DNA from: SAR92 bacterium BACL16 MAG-120619-bin48
GTDB taxonomy: Bacteria; Pseudomonadota; Gammaproteobacteria; Pseudomonadales; Porticoccaceae
DNA: 52,338 nt
Direction of reading: 5' to 3'
Assembly: GCA_001438605.1 (NCBI GenBank)
Contig: LIDE01000027.1
Location: forward strand, 1 to 52,338
The first letter of the stretch is position 1, and each line of letters opens with the position of its first letter. The translations under genes and the position numbers were made by a program. Below, piece after piece: positions 8,357 to 16,238 of this stretch. Below the pieces are notes generated by a model. That model ran no database searches. It saw nothing but the letters and a program-made list of their open reading frames with translations, and was not told where the DNA came from.

Positions 8357-10846
8357 ATGGTTGATAAAAAACATGCATTGATCTATCGCTGTCTTCTGGG
8401 GCTCGCCCTTGTCGGCGCCAGTTTTGTGGCGTCTTCCTACGCCATAGCCTCTCAGCCTGACGCCGAACTCGAAGCGAGAATCAAGGCGCTTGTTGATGGC
8501 ATGACCGTTGAACAGAAAGTGGGCCAAATGATCCAGCCTGAGATCAAGTTTGTCACCCCAGCTGAAGCGACCCAATACTATATCGGCTCCATTTTGAATG
8601 GCGGCGGCTCCTTTCCCAGCGGACGCAAAAATGCATCTATGCAAGATTGGTTAGATCTTGCTGACAGTTATTATCACGCCTCGATCGACGTCAGCAAGGG
8701 CGGTGCTGGCATTCCTATTATCTGGGGAACAGATGCTGTGCACGGTCACAACAACGTGATTGGTGCAACGCTGTTTCCCCATAACATTGGTCTGGGTGCC
8801 GCGAACGATCCCCAGCTATTGCGAAAAATCGGTGAAATTACTGCACGAGAAGTCGCAGTGACGGGTATTGATTGGGTATTTGCGCCCACTGTTGCGGTGG
8901 TTAAAGATAATCGCTGGGGCAGGACCTATGAGGGCTACAGCAGTGACTCTGCGATTGTAAAAGCCTATGCCGGTGAGATTGTCACGGGAATGCAGGGTCG
9001 CAGCGGTGAGCTGCGCACCAACGCTGAAAAAGTCATCGGCACGGCCAAGCACTTTATTGGTGATGGCGGAACCTACCGCGGTATTGACCAGGGCGACACG
9101 CGTCTCGATTTAGAGACCTTGCTGCAGGAACATGGTCAGGGCTACTTCACGGCGCTAGACGCTGATGTGCAGACGGTTATGGCGTCGTTTAACAGCTGGA
9201 ATGGCGACAAAATTCACGGCAACAAAACGCTGCTGACGGATGTGTTAAAAGATCGACTCGGTTTTGATGGCTTTGTCATTAGTGACTGGGATGGTGTTGG
9301 TCAGGTAGCGGGTTGTACCATCGAGAGTTGCCCACAGGCAGTGAATGCTGGTGTAGACATGATTATGGTGCCGCAAGAGTGGAAAAAACTGTTGGAAAAC
9401 ACCTTGGCTCAGGTCAAGAGTGGCGTGATTCCAATGTCCCGTGTTGACGACGCCGTGACCCGTATACTGCGCGTAAAAATTCGCTCAGGCCTGTTTGAGA
9501 AAGGCGTACCCTCGAGCCGCGCCTTCGCAGGTAAGGGTGAATTAATTGGCTCACCTGCACACCGTGCGGTGGCGCGAGACGCGGTTAGAAAATCCTTGGT
9601 GTTGTTGAAAAATAAAGCGGGAATCTTACCCCTTAAAGCTAATCAACATGTGCTGATAACCGGCGACGGTGCCGACAATATTGGCAAGCAAAATGGCGGT
9701 TGGACAATTACTTGGCAGGGCACTGAAAACTTAAACAGTGATTTCCCTGGCGCAACGTCTATCTATAAGGGATTAAAAGATGCCGTTGAGGGCATTGGTG
9801 GCTCGGTTGAATTAAGTTCTGACGACAAGTGGGTCAAAACCCCAGATGTGGCAGTAGTTGTCTTCGGTGAGGAACCTTACGCTGAGGGAGTGGGTGATAT
9901 CAGCGCCTTAACCTATCAACCTGGCGCGAAGAGCGATTTGAAATTGCTGCAATCGTTGAAGAGCAAAGGCATCCCAGTAGTTGCGGTATTCTTGACCGGA
10001 CGCCCATTGTGGATGAATGCTGAAATCAACAGCTCCGATGCCTTTGTGGTTGCCTGGCTGCCAGGTTCAGAAGGTGGCGGTGTTGCAGATGTTTTGGTGG
10101 CGGATAAATCGGGTAATCCCCGTTACGATTTTACCGGCCGTCTGTCTTTTGATTGGCCAAATGCCGAATCCAACCAGCTAGACCCTGCGCAACCGGTTGC
10201 CGATCTTTTGCTGCGCAGAGGTCAGGGACTGAGCTACGGCGATGCAGAAATTGTTGCCGACGCGCTCAATGAAAAACCGTTAGTGGACGATTCTGCCGCT
10301 GCACAGGTTATTTTTGCGGGTAGCACGCGCCCCCCTTTCAAAGCCTATGTGGGTGATGTCAGTAACTGGTCCATTCTGGTTACGGGAAACCAAACCAAGA
10401 CCGCCTTTGGCGATTTCTCCATTACCACGGTTGATACGTTGGTGCAGGAAGATTCCCGCGCACTTAAGTGGAAAAGGGGCCGTGAGAGTCAAGTATTTTG
10501 GCAAACCGAAGACCCGATTAATTTGTCCGCTCTGCGCGCTCAAGATGCGGCGTTAGTGCTGACCTTGAAAGTAGACAAACGTCCGAAAGGAAAGGTCACA
10601 ATGCGCATGGATTGTGGATGGCCCTGCTCGGGTGGTATGGATATGACAAAGCTGTTTCGCGCGCTTCCAGAAGGTCAGGGCGTGCGTGTGGGCGTTGCTT
10701 TAAGCTGCTTCGAGAATGTTGGCGTCGATCTCTCGCGCGTCGATACGCCCTTTGTGTTAAGTACCTCTAAAGCCTTTGCTGTAACGGTTCTCGATATACG
10801 TGTCACCACCGATATTTCTCCGCAAGCGCTAGTGGGTTGTGGATAG
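8357..10846 (+). CDS. Secreted GH3 beta-glucosidase, ExoP type
   Basis: The 829-residue enzyme begins with a signal peptide (MVDKKHALIYRCLLGLALVG, cleavage after about residue 33). It continues with a GH3 N-terminal barrel containing KHFIGDG and the catalytic aspartate of VISDWDG (D310), then the GH3 C-terminal alpha/beta domain (LLKNKAGILPL, FGEEPYAEGVGD). The last 180 residues or so match the galactose-binding-like C-terminal domain of ExoP from Pseudoalteromonas, an exo-1,3/1,4-beta-glucanase active on laminarin-type glucans. It would act in the periplasm or at the surface, releasing glucose from beta-glucans. AGGGGAG lies about 11 bases before the ATG. The upstream two-component pair and the nearby TonB receptor suggest, but do not prove, a glucan-use function. 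Confidence 0.93.
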   Translation: MVDKKHALIYRCLLGLALVGASFVASSYAIASQPDAELEARIKALVDGMTVEQKVGQMIQPEIKFVTPAEATQYYIGSILNGGGSFPSGRKNASMQDWLDLADSYYHASIDVSKGGAGIPIIWGTDAVHGHNNVIGATLFPHNIGLGAANDPQLLRKIGEITAREVAVTGIDWVFAPTVAVVKDNRWGRTYEGYSSDSAIVKAYAGEIVTGMQGRSGELRTNAEKVIGTAKHFIGDGGTYRGIDQGDTRLDLETLLQEHGQGYFTALDADVQTVMASFNSWNGDKIHGNKTLLTDVLKDRLGFDGFVISDWDGVGQVAGCTIESCPQAVNAGVDMIMVPQEWKKLLENTLAQVKSGVIPMSRVDDAVTRILRVKIRSGLFEKGVPSSRAFAGKGELIGSPAHRAVARDAVRKSLVLLKNKAGILPLKANQHVLITGDGADNIGKQNGGWTITWQGTENLNSDFPGATSIYKGLKDAVEGIGGSVELSSDDKWVKTPDVAVVVFGEEPYAEGVGDISALTYQPGAKSDLKLLQSLKSKGIPVVAVFLTGRPLWMNAEINSSDAFVVAWLPGSEGGGVADVLVADKSGNPRYDFTGRLSFDWPNAESNQLDPAQPVADLLLRRGQGLSYGDAEIVADALNEKPLVDDSAAAQVIFAGSTRPPFKAYVGDVSNWSILVTGNQTKTAFGDFSITTVDTLVQEDSRALKWKRGRESQVFWQTEDPINLSALRAQDAALVLTLKVDKRPKGKVTMRMDCGWPCSGGMDMTKLFRALPEGQGVRVGVALSCFENVGVDLSRVDTPFVLSTSKAFAVTVLDIRVTTDISPQALVGCG

Positions 10847-10874
10847 TTCTTTTGAGAACCAACAGTCATAGTTA

Positions 10875-10913
10875 ATCAGCAGCTCCGCGTAGCTAAAATC
10901 GGGAGCTGCTGAT
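10875..10913 (+). terminator. Stem-loop after GH3 gene, probable terminator
   Basis: ATCAGCAGCTCC (10875-10886) pairs perfectly with 10902-10913 across a 15-base loop, 28 bp after the GH3 stop. The following tail ACTCTTTC is only weakly T-rich, so termination may be partial or factor-dependent. Confidence 0.5.
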
Positions 10914-11000
10914 ACTCTTTCAAAACACAAATAGAAAAGCGGTAGGCTGGGGCGTTATCGTCCCGCCCAATCGCCAAATGTTGGTTGTTGAGAGGGATTT

Positions 11001-11573
11001 ATGAAAGCATCATTTACTAAAATGTCGAACAGCACTGCAGAAGACTGGCAAATTATTGTGCCTGAGCAGATCGCTTTTTTTAAGAAACTACCCGATCGTA
11101 TTCTCACCCATTTAGAATTGCTCACTGGCGATTACGGTGGTTTTGCTGTCGATCGTCTGCAGCATTCGCTACAGACAGCCCATCTTGCCGCTGAGGCGGG
11201 CGAGGACGAAGAATATATTGTCTGTGCTCTGTTGCATGATATTGGCGATACCCTCGGCAGTGCTAACCATGCCGATGTCGCAGCGGCAATTTTGCAACCC
11301 TTTGTCTCGGCTGAAAATCATTGGATGATTAAGCATCACGCTATTTTTCAGGGCTATAATTTTTTCCATTTTCTCGGTGCCGACCGCAATATGCGCGACC
11401 AGTATCGCGACAACGACAACTTCAAGCGCACTGCGCGATTTATTGCCAAGTACGACGACCCCGCTTTTGATCCAAAGATGCCAGCACTTGATTTGGCGCT
11501 GTTTGAGCCAATGGTGCGCCGAGTCTTTGCTCAGCCAAAGCAAAGTATGTACAAAGCGATTTTGAATGACTGA
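11001..11573 (+). CDS. HD-domain protein (PhnZ/MIOX-like)
   Basis: A 190-residue HD-superfamily protein. Candidate metal ligands are H55 in LQHSLQTAHLAAEAG, H79-D80 in ALLHDIGD, H90, and H112-H113 in MIKHHAIFQGY, with an acidic cluster KYDDPAFDP near residue 155. The LQTA-AxxxG and LLHDIGD spacing and the length are close to the phosphonate-cleaving diiron oxygenase PhnZ and to inositol-oxygenase-like HD proteins, rather than to nucleotide-cleaving HD enzymes. No phosphonate genes lie nearby, so the substrate is unknown. An AGAGGG precedes the ATG by five bases. It is followed directly by the MOSC gene and probably shares its transcript. HD fold is certain; oxygenase chemistry is an inference. 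Confidence 0.8.
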   Translation: MKASFTKMSNSTAEDWQIIVPEQIAFFKKLPDRILTHLELLTGDYGGFAVDRLQHSLQTAHLAAEAGEDEEYIVCALLHDIGDTLGSANHADVAAAILQPFVSAENHWMIKHHAIFQGYNFFHFLGADRNMRDQYRDNDNFKRTARFIAKYDDPAFDPKMPALDLALFEPMVRRVFAQPKQSMYKAILND

Positions 11574-11586
11574 TAGGTGTGCCCAG

Positions 11587-12063
11587 ATGAGCGCAGGTGA
11601 AGTGGTTGGTATTTATGTTGCGGCCGTCAAAGATGCTCCCGTTATGGGCTACGGCAAAGTCTCTGTACGAGCAGGCAAGGGTATAGAGGGCGACCGCTAT
11701 TTTTCCAATAGTGGTAAAAACCGCTCCCATTTCAATGGTCAGCCCGACTGGGAAATTACCTTAATAGAGTCGGAAGTGATTGCTGCGTTTAATCAGCGCA
11801 GCGGCAACAATTTCCACGAAAGCGATTTTCGCCGCAATCTCGTGACCCGCGATATTCGCTTGAACGATCTGATGGGCAAGAATTTCACTATTGGCGGTAT
11901 CGATTTCTACGGTGTGCAACTGTGTGAGCCCTGCGCCAAATTACAGCGACGGCTCGGGGTGAAAATATTGCCCGATCTTGTTCATCAGGGAGGGCTTCGC
12001 GCTCAAATTCGCGGCAATGGCGTGATCTCGGTGGGCGATCAGGTTGTCGCCAAGGCGGACTGA
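11587..12063 (+). CDS. MOSC-domain protein
   Basis: A protein of about 158 residues from the ATG at 11587 (AGGTG seven bases upstream); a longer start at 11566 would overlap the HD gene by 8 bp. It contains a MOSC domain (PF03473): KGIEGDRYF near the start, ITLIESEV, NLVTRDI and the conserved cysteine region QLCEPCAKLQ. Single-domain MOSC proteins of this kind are related to molybdenum-cofactor sulfurases and to YiiM/YcbX, which act on Mo-cofactor-dependent detoxification of N-hydroxylated compounds. Its direct role here is unknown. Tight linkage with the HD gene suggests a joint metabolic function. Confidence 0.85.
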   Translation: MSAGEVVGIYVAAVKDAPVMGYGKVSVRAGKGIEGDRYFSNSGKNRSHFNGQPDWEITLIESEVIAAFNQRSGNNFHESDFRRNLVTRDIRLNDLMGKNFTIGGIDFYGVQLCEPCAKLQRRLGVKILPDLVHQGGLRAQIRGNGVISVGDQVVAKAD

Positions 12064-12070
12064 CGCACTC

Positions 12071-12907
12071 TTAATTTAAGCGGAAAAAACGCAGTGCGTT
12101 GGCTGTGGTCGCTGCGGCGATTTCTTGCTTAGTCTCTGAGCGGTGAGCGGCAATGGCCGCGATAACGAAGGGTAAAAAAGCGGGCTCATTGCGGGATACT
12201 TTCTTTGCGCTTTTGGTGTTTTCTGGCGGTGCCGTTTTCTCGGCAGTTGCTTTCGGCATATTCTTTGGCAGTAGATAGGGCGCGTCGGTCTCTACCATTA
12301 AACGGTTGAGGGGAATATTGTGCACCAGCGATTGCAGGGACTCTCCTCGTTTGTCGTCGCTAATCCACCCAGTTACACCAATGTGCAGATTTAGGTCAAG
12401 ATAGCCGAATAGGGCCTGTTTAGAGCCGGTAAAACAGTGGCTCACGCCATCTACAAGATGGTCTCGGTAGCTTTTCAATATCTGCAATTGACGATCAGCT
12501 GCGTCGCGCTCGTGTAAAAACACCGGCAGCCGCAACTCAGCAGCCAGTTCGAGCTGCGCCTCAAACGCCTTTTCCTGCGCCTTGGGTGTGGAAAAGTTGC
12601 GATTAAAATCTAATCCCATCTCACCCAATGCCACCACTTGGCGTTGCGCGGCTAGCTCTCGCAAGTCATTAATTGAGCTGCGAGTGAACTCTTTGGCGTC
12701 ATGGGGGTGAATGCCCGCAGTGCTGAACAACATGTTGTTGAATTGACTGGCATATTCAGCACAGAGGTCACTGACGGCACGACTCTCAGCGATGGACGTG
12801 CCAGTTAAAATAAGCTTTTCCACTCCGGCCTGCTGTGCGCGGGTGAGAACGGCTTGGGTATCCTTTGCGAAGCGAGGGTTCGAGAGGTTGACGCCAATAT
12901 CAATCAT
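12071..12907 (-). CDS. tatD: TatD-family metal-dependent DNase
   Basis: The 278-residue protein opens with MIDIGVNLSNPRF, the form seen in E. coli TatD proper, and carries the metal-binding strings STAGIHPHDAKEF, GEMGLDFNRNFS, PVFLHERD, SHCFTG and VETDAPYLLP. TatD enzymes are Mg-dependent 3'-5' exonucleases that act on single-stranded DNA and RNA in the cytoplasm, linked to repair of oxidative damage. A 20-residue Lys/Ala/Pro-rich insertion precedes the RNEPAFLP motif. It starts five bases after the slt stop, so the two are probably co-transcribed, an arrangement without obvious functional logic. Confidence 0.9.
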   Translation of the reverse strand: MIDIGVNLSNPRFAKDTQAVLTRAQQAGVEKLILTGTSIAESRAVSDLCAEYASQFNNMLFSTAGIHPHDAKEFTRSSINDLRELAAQRQVVALGEMGLDFNRNFSTPKAQEKAFEAQLELAAELRLPVFLHERDAADRQLQILKSYRDHLVDGVSHCFTGSKQALFGYLDLNLHIGVTGWISDDKRGESLQSLVHNIPLNRLMVETDAPYLLPKNMPKATAEKTAPPENTKSAKKVSRNEPAFLPFVIAAIAAHRSETKQEIAAATTANALRFFRLN

Positions 12908-12912
12908 TGTTG

Positions 12913-14952
12913 TTAAAGCAGCCTTAATTTTTCGTCTTTTAGTAGCATGGGTGGAGTGGTACCCATTTTGCGCGAATAGATCACCGAGTACATTAAAATA
13001 TTCCGCACATAGGCTCGGGTTTCGTTGTAGGGAATGATCTCCATCCAGACATCAAAAGGCAGCTGTCCCGCACTCCTTTTGAGCCATTGGTCGACACGAT
13101 GGGGGCCTGCGTTATAAGCAGCGCTGGCAAGGATGCGATTACCCTTGAAACGCTTTAGGAGGTCACTGTAGTAGGCGCTGGCGATGGCAATATTGGTCTT
13201 AGGTTGATAAAGCTGGCTGCGCTCACGGTAGGCAATATTGTGTTGCCGTGCCGCTTGCTTGGCTGTTGCAGGCATCAATTGCATAAGCCCCATAGCCCCC
13301 GCAGGTGAGGTTGCGGTGGTGTTGAAGGCGCTTTCTTGACGCACTAGCGCAAGTACAAGGGGAGCCGTTAAATCTCGCTTTTTGGCATTTTTCTCAATGG
13401 TTTTGAGATGCTTGATCGGGAAGCGTATTTCCACATCATCCCAATATTTTGCTTGCCCCAAACTGGCAATCGCTTTGTTGTGCCAGTGCCATTGACTCGA
13501 CAAAACGGCTGCTGCGAGCCAGTCGTCATAGCTGAAATGACTCGCGGCTGATGCCCACTCGCGATTGGCGTCGATGTCATCCCCATGAAACAGCAGCTCC
13601 CGAGCCCGTTTAATACTCGCGAGGTTGGCGATCTTGCTTAGCTGCGTGTCGTCAATGGCCAGAGGGCGATGGTTCATACTGTATTCTTTGTCGAGCATGT
13701 CGCTGGCGAGGAAGCCGTAAAAATCACGTTCTTTGGCTAAACTGGCTGTGATTTCAGCGATGCGTGGGTCCATCGTTGTCTCGGGGTTGCTTTGCAAACT
13801 GCGCAGAGCCCAGTAGCGCCAGACCGACTGCTTTTTCAAGTGGGCGGGAAGGCGCTCTATCCACGCTTGAACGGTGGGCCAGTCTTGCTTGGCGAGGGCG
13901 CGGCAAATACGCCATTCGACAAGGCTGCCATCGAGCGTTTCGTTGAGCAGAGGCAGTTGGTCGGCGAAATAGCTGTCGGCCATGTCGTCATGGTCTTGTT
14001 GGTACAGCGCCTTGATAATTGCACTGACTATTTCACTGCGTGAGCGATGGCTGAACTCATAGGTTTGCTGGTAATGACTCCAGTAGGTGAGTGCCGCGCG
14101 GCTGTCCTTCTGAGCCAGGTGAATCAGTCCATGGTTAATGATCTCGAGTTCTTCAGGGCTATTGCGGCTGAACTTGGCCATGCTTTGAATAATTCGAGGA
14201 TTACTCCGAACACTCCCATAGAGGGTTGCTAGGCTCTGGTAGCGCTCGGTTTTGAGCTGACTGCGGAGGTAGCGTGCGAGGCTCGTCTGATGGTTGAGAA
14301 CCGCTTTGTTGTAGCGCTGCCAAACCAGCTCTTCAGTTAATTTGTTTTCGCTTTTCAGCAGATTAAATAGCTTGTCACATTCGCTCGGTTGCGACTGACC
14401 CACATTCCAAAGTTCAACAGCTGCAGCTAATGCCGATTGTTGCTGTTCACTATTTTTCGAGTCACTGTTGTAGCGCGCCAATTGAAACTGACACTGCTGC
14501 TTCACACTGGCGGATTCGGCGCGATAATACTCGAGATAGGATTGCCAGTAGCTATATTTGGCGAGATGAGCCAGCCACTTGTTGCGCAAATTCTCGGCTT
14601 TAACCGAGCCCTCGTATGCCTCTAGATAGGCCTTTATCTCCGGCTGGCGGGCGTAGCGCAGATTACCGCTCAAGTCAGCGTATAAAAGGTAGGGGTAAAG
14701 TGGATAGTCGGTAATCTGTGCGCGAAGGCTTTTGACGGTTTGCCAGTGCCCCTTACGCATATGGTTGAGGGCATCAGTATAAATTTTGCGCTGTTCATCA
14801 AGCTTATTTTGCGCGGTTTCTGCGCTGGGCTCGATACTGTGCTGCGCAACGTCTGTCGACGCCGCATCTGACCATGAACTAATACCAATGATGATGGCAA
14901 CTATAGATGGAACCAGATGCCGTGCGCGCGAAATAATACTTGGGGTAGTAAT
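12913..14952 (-). CDS. slt: Soluble lytic murein transglycosylase, probable ATT start
   Basis: Periplasmic Slt70-type enzyme: a long alpha-helical superhelix followed by an SLT domain with ALVRQESAFNTTATSPAGA (catalytic Glu in RQES), GLMQLMPATAKQ and ASAAYNAGPHRVDQWL. It cleaves glycan strands of peptidoglycan to 1,6-anhydro products. The first ATG in frame (14760) would leave a protein without signal peptide. The frame stays open upstream and encodes a good signal sequence (RARHLVPSIVAIIIGISSW, cleavage near SDA-A), yet has no ATG, GTG or TTG. An AAGGA eight bases before an ATT at 14952 makes that codon the best start, giving 679 residues against about 645 for E. coli Slt. A frameshift or assembly error is the alternative. 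Confidence 0.85.
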   Translation of the reverse strand: MTTPSIISRARHLVPSIVAIIIGISSWSDAASTDVAQHSIEPSAETAQNKLDEQRKIYTDALNHMRKGHWQTVKSLRAQITDYPLYPYLLYADLSGNLRYARQPEIKAYLEAYEGSVKAENLRNKWLAHLAKYSYWQSYLEYYRAESASVKQQCQFQLARYNSDSKNSEQQQSALAAAVELWNVGQSQPSECDKLFNLLKSENKLTEELVWQRYNKAVLNHQTSLARYLRSQLKTERYQSLATLYGSVRSNPRIIQSMAKFSRNSPEELEIINHGLIHLAQKDSRAALTYWSHYQQTYEFSHRSRSEIVSAIIKALYQQDHDDMADSYFADQLPLLNETLDGSLVEWRICRALAKQDWPTVQAWIERLPAHLKKQSVWRYWALRSLQSNPETTMDPRIAEITASLAKERDFYGFLASDMLDKEYSMNHRPLAIDDTQLSKIANLASIKRARELLFHGDDIDANREWASAASHFSYDDWLAAAVLSSQWHWHNKAIASLGQAKYWDDVEIRFPIKHLKTIEKNAKKRDLTAPLVLALVRQESAFNTTATSPAGAMGLMQLMPATAKQAARQHNIAYRERSQLYQPKTNIAIASAYYSDLLKRFKGNRILASAAYNAGPHRVDQWLKRSAGQLPFDVWMEIIPYNETRAYVRNILMYSVIYSRKMGTTPPMLLKDEKLRLL

Positions 14953-15065
14953 GATAAGTATCCTTGTGTCTGAGCGATTGATGCCGAGGTCGGTCCGTGA
15001 GCGCAGTGCGGAGTTTAAGGCTGCGGGGCTACCGTTTGGAAGCCCCTGCGGAAAAAATAGTGGCG

Positions 15066-15503
15066 TTACTCGTCAGTAATTCGAACGGCCAATACGTCGC
15101 ACGGCGCTCCGTGCAGCACACTGTTGCTGGTTGAGCCAAAAATCAGGGCAAGACCGTGTCGGCCATGGCTACCAACAACAATAAGATCAATATCGCGTTC
15201 GCGGGCAAGCCGTCGCATTTCAGTGGCGGGCTGGCCCAGAATCACCAGCTGGTTTTCGTCAGCGACGTTTAATGGCTCGCAGATACTGGCCAATCGCTCT
15301 TTTGCCTGCTGTTCTAGCTGCAATTGCACATCGGATAAATCCACCGGAATATCGCCTCCGTATGTGAAAGCGAGGGGTTCGAGGATATGGCAGACTGAGA
15401 TTTTGGTGTCCGTATGGGCAAAAAGAAGCTTGACGCGATCAATAACTTGCTGGGATTCTGGTGATAGATCGAGTCCAACGAGTATGTGTTTGTAGGTTGA
15501 CAT
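15066..15503 (-). CDS. Universal stress protein, UspA family
   Basis: A 145-residue UspA-domain protein starting at the ATG at 15503, which has AGGGAG eight bases upstream; the frame extends to 15524 but without a better site. The N-terminus YKHILVGLDLS and the ATP-binding motif VVGSHGRHGLALIFGST (G-2x-G-9x-G-S/T pattern) indicate the ATP-binding UspFG-like class. These cytoplasmic proteins respond to starvation, redox or respiratory stress by unclear means. A 7-bp inverted repeat at 15544-15565, about 40 bp before the start, is a possible operator. Confidence 0.92.
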   Translation of the reverse strand: MSTYKHILVGLDLSPESQQVIDRVKLLFAHTDTKISVCHILEPLAFTYGGDIPVDLSDVQLQLEQQAKERLASICEPLNVADENQLVILGQPATEMRRLARERDIDLIVVGSHGRHGLALIFGSTSNSVLHGAPCDVLAVRITDE

Positions 15504-15543
15504 AACGGTGCTCCCTGTTTGCAATTAGGTGTCTTTTACACCA

Positions 15544-15565
15544 TTTAAAGTAAGTTTTCTTTAAA
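15544..15565. promoter_or_regulatory. Inverted repeat TTTAAAG-N8-CTTTAAA upstream of uspA
   Basis: Two perfect 7-bp half-sites, eight bases apart, lie in the divergent region between the universal stress gene (minus) and the 15627 gene (plus). Position and symmetry fit a dimer-binding operator, but no known regulator is recognised from it and AT-rich palindromes also arise by chance. Confidence 0.3.
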
Positions 15566-15626
15566 TTCAGTGGGTATTGATGTTTAGATGCCACATAGTC
15601 ACTGACACCCCTAAGAGTAGTACGAA

Positions 15627-16109
15627 ATGACCTGGTTGTTAATAGTATTAGCGGTTGCCGTTGTCCTGTCCCCCTTGATGTGGTTCAGACAATCCCCCCG
15701 ACAAAAATTGATTACCGACTTGCGTCGCTCGGCCAGCGCTCTGGGTCTGCAAGTCTCGCTGCATCGGCGTCCAGATGCGCGGGAAGAGGAAACGCGCCTC
15801 GAGACGGTTTGCTATCGGTTGCCCTGGTTGTCTGACAATTGCAGACAAGATTGGGTGATCCATCGCCATAGCAGCCGCGGCTGGGATGGTCCCGCTGGCT
15901 GGCTCTGGACTCTCGCCCAAGTGGCACCCGAGTGGGATGCCGTCTTGCTCGATGTGTTGCCTCAACTGCCCGCAGGCGTCAGTGCCGTGGTTGCTAACAG
16001 CGCAGGCTTAGGGGTAATCTGGAACGAGCGAGAAGATGCCGCGGATTTGCAAAAAATCGCGACTCAGTTAAAAAAATTGCAGCTCTATGCAAAAGAAAAT
16101 TGTCAATGA
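15627..16109 (+). CDS. Uncharacterised single-span membrane protein
   Basis: A 160-residue protein with one N-terminal hydrophobic segment (residues 3-19, LLIVLAVAVVLSPLMWF) followed by basic residues, so the remainder is probably cytoplasmic. The body is rich in Trp and Arg with a short amphipathic C-terminal helix (LQKIATQLKKLQLYA). I do not recognise a named domain. Similar short proteins are found upstream of topA in relatives of Pseudomonas, but that is from memory. It ends 129 bp before topA. Confidence 0.7.
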   Translation: MTWLLIVLAVAVVLSPLMWFRQSPRQKLITDLRRSASALGLQVSLHRRPDAREEETRLETVCYRLPWLSDNCRQDWVIHRHSSRGWDGPAGWLWTLAQVAPEWDAVLLDVLPQLPAGVSAVVANSAGLGVIWNEREDAADLQKIATQLKKLQLYAKENCQ

Positions 16110-16238
16110 AACTTGACCAAGGGGCAGGGAAGCAAGTATACATGCCCCCCTTAAGTACGCCGTCTGTGCGAATTAGGTAAATTTATATGAGCCGCAACCA
16201 CTAACCGAGTTGTGCTCAATTAGGGAAAAGTAACCTCA

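Noticed and set aside
16125-16155. GC-rich partial inverted repeat after the 15627 gene as terminator
   Set aside because: Arms do not match in length (extra C residues) and there is no T tail.
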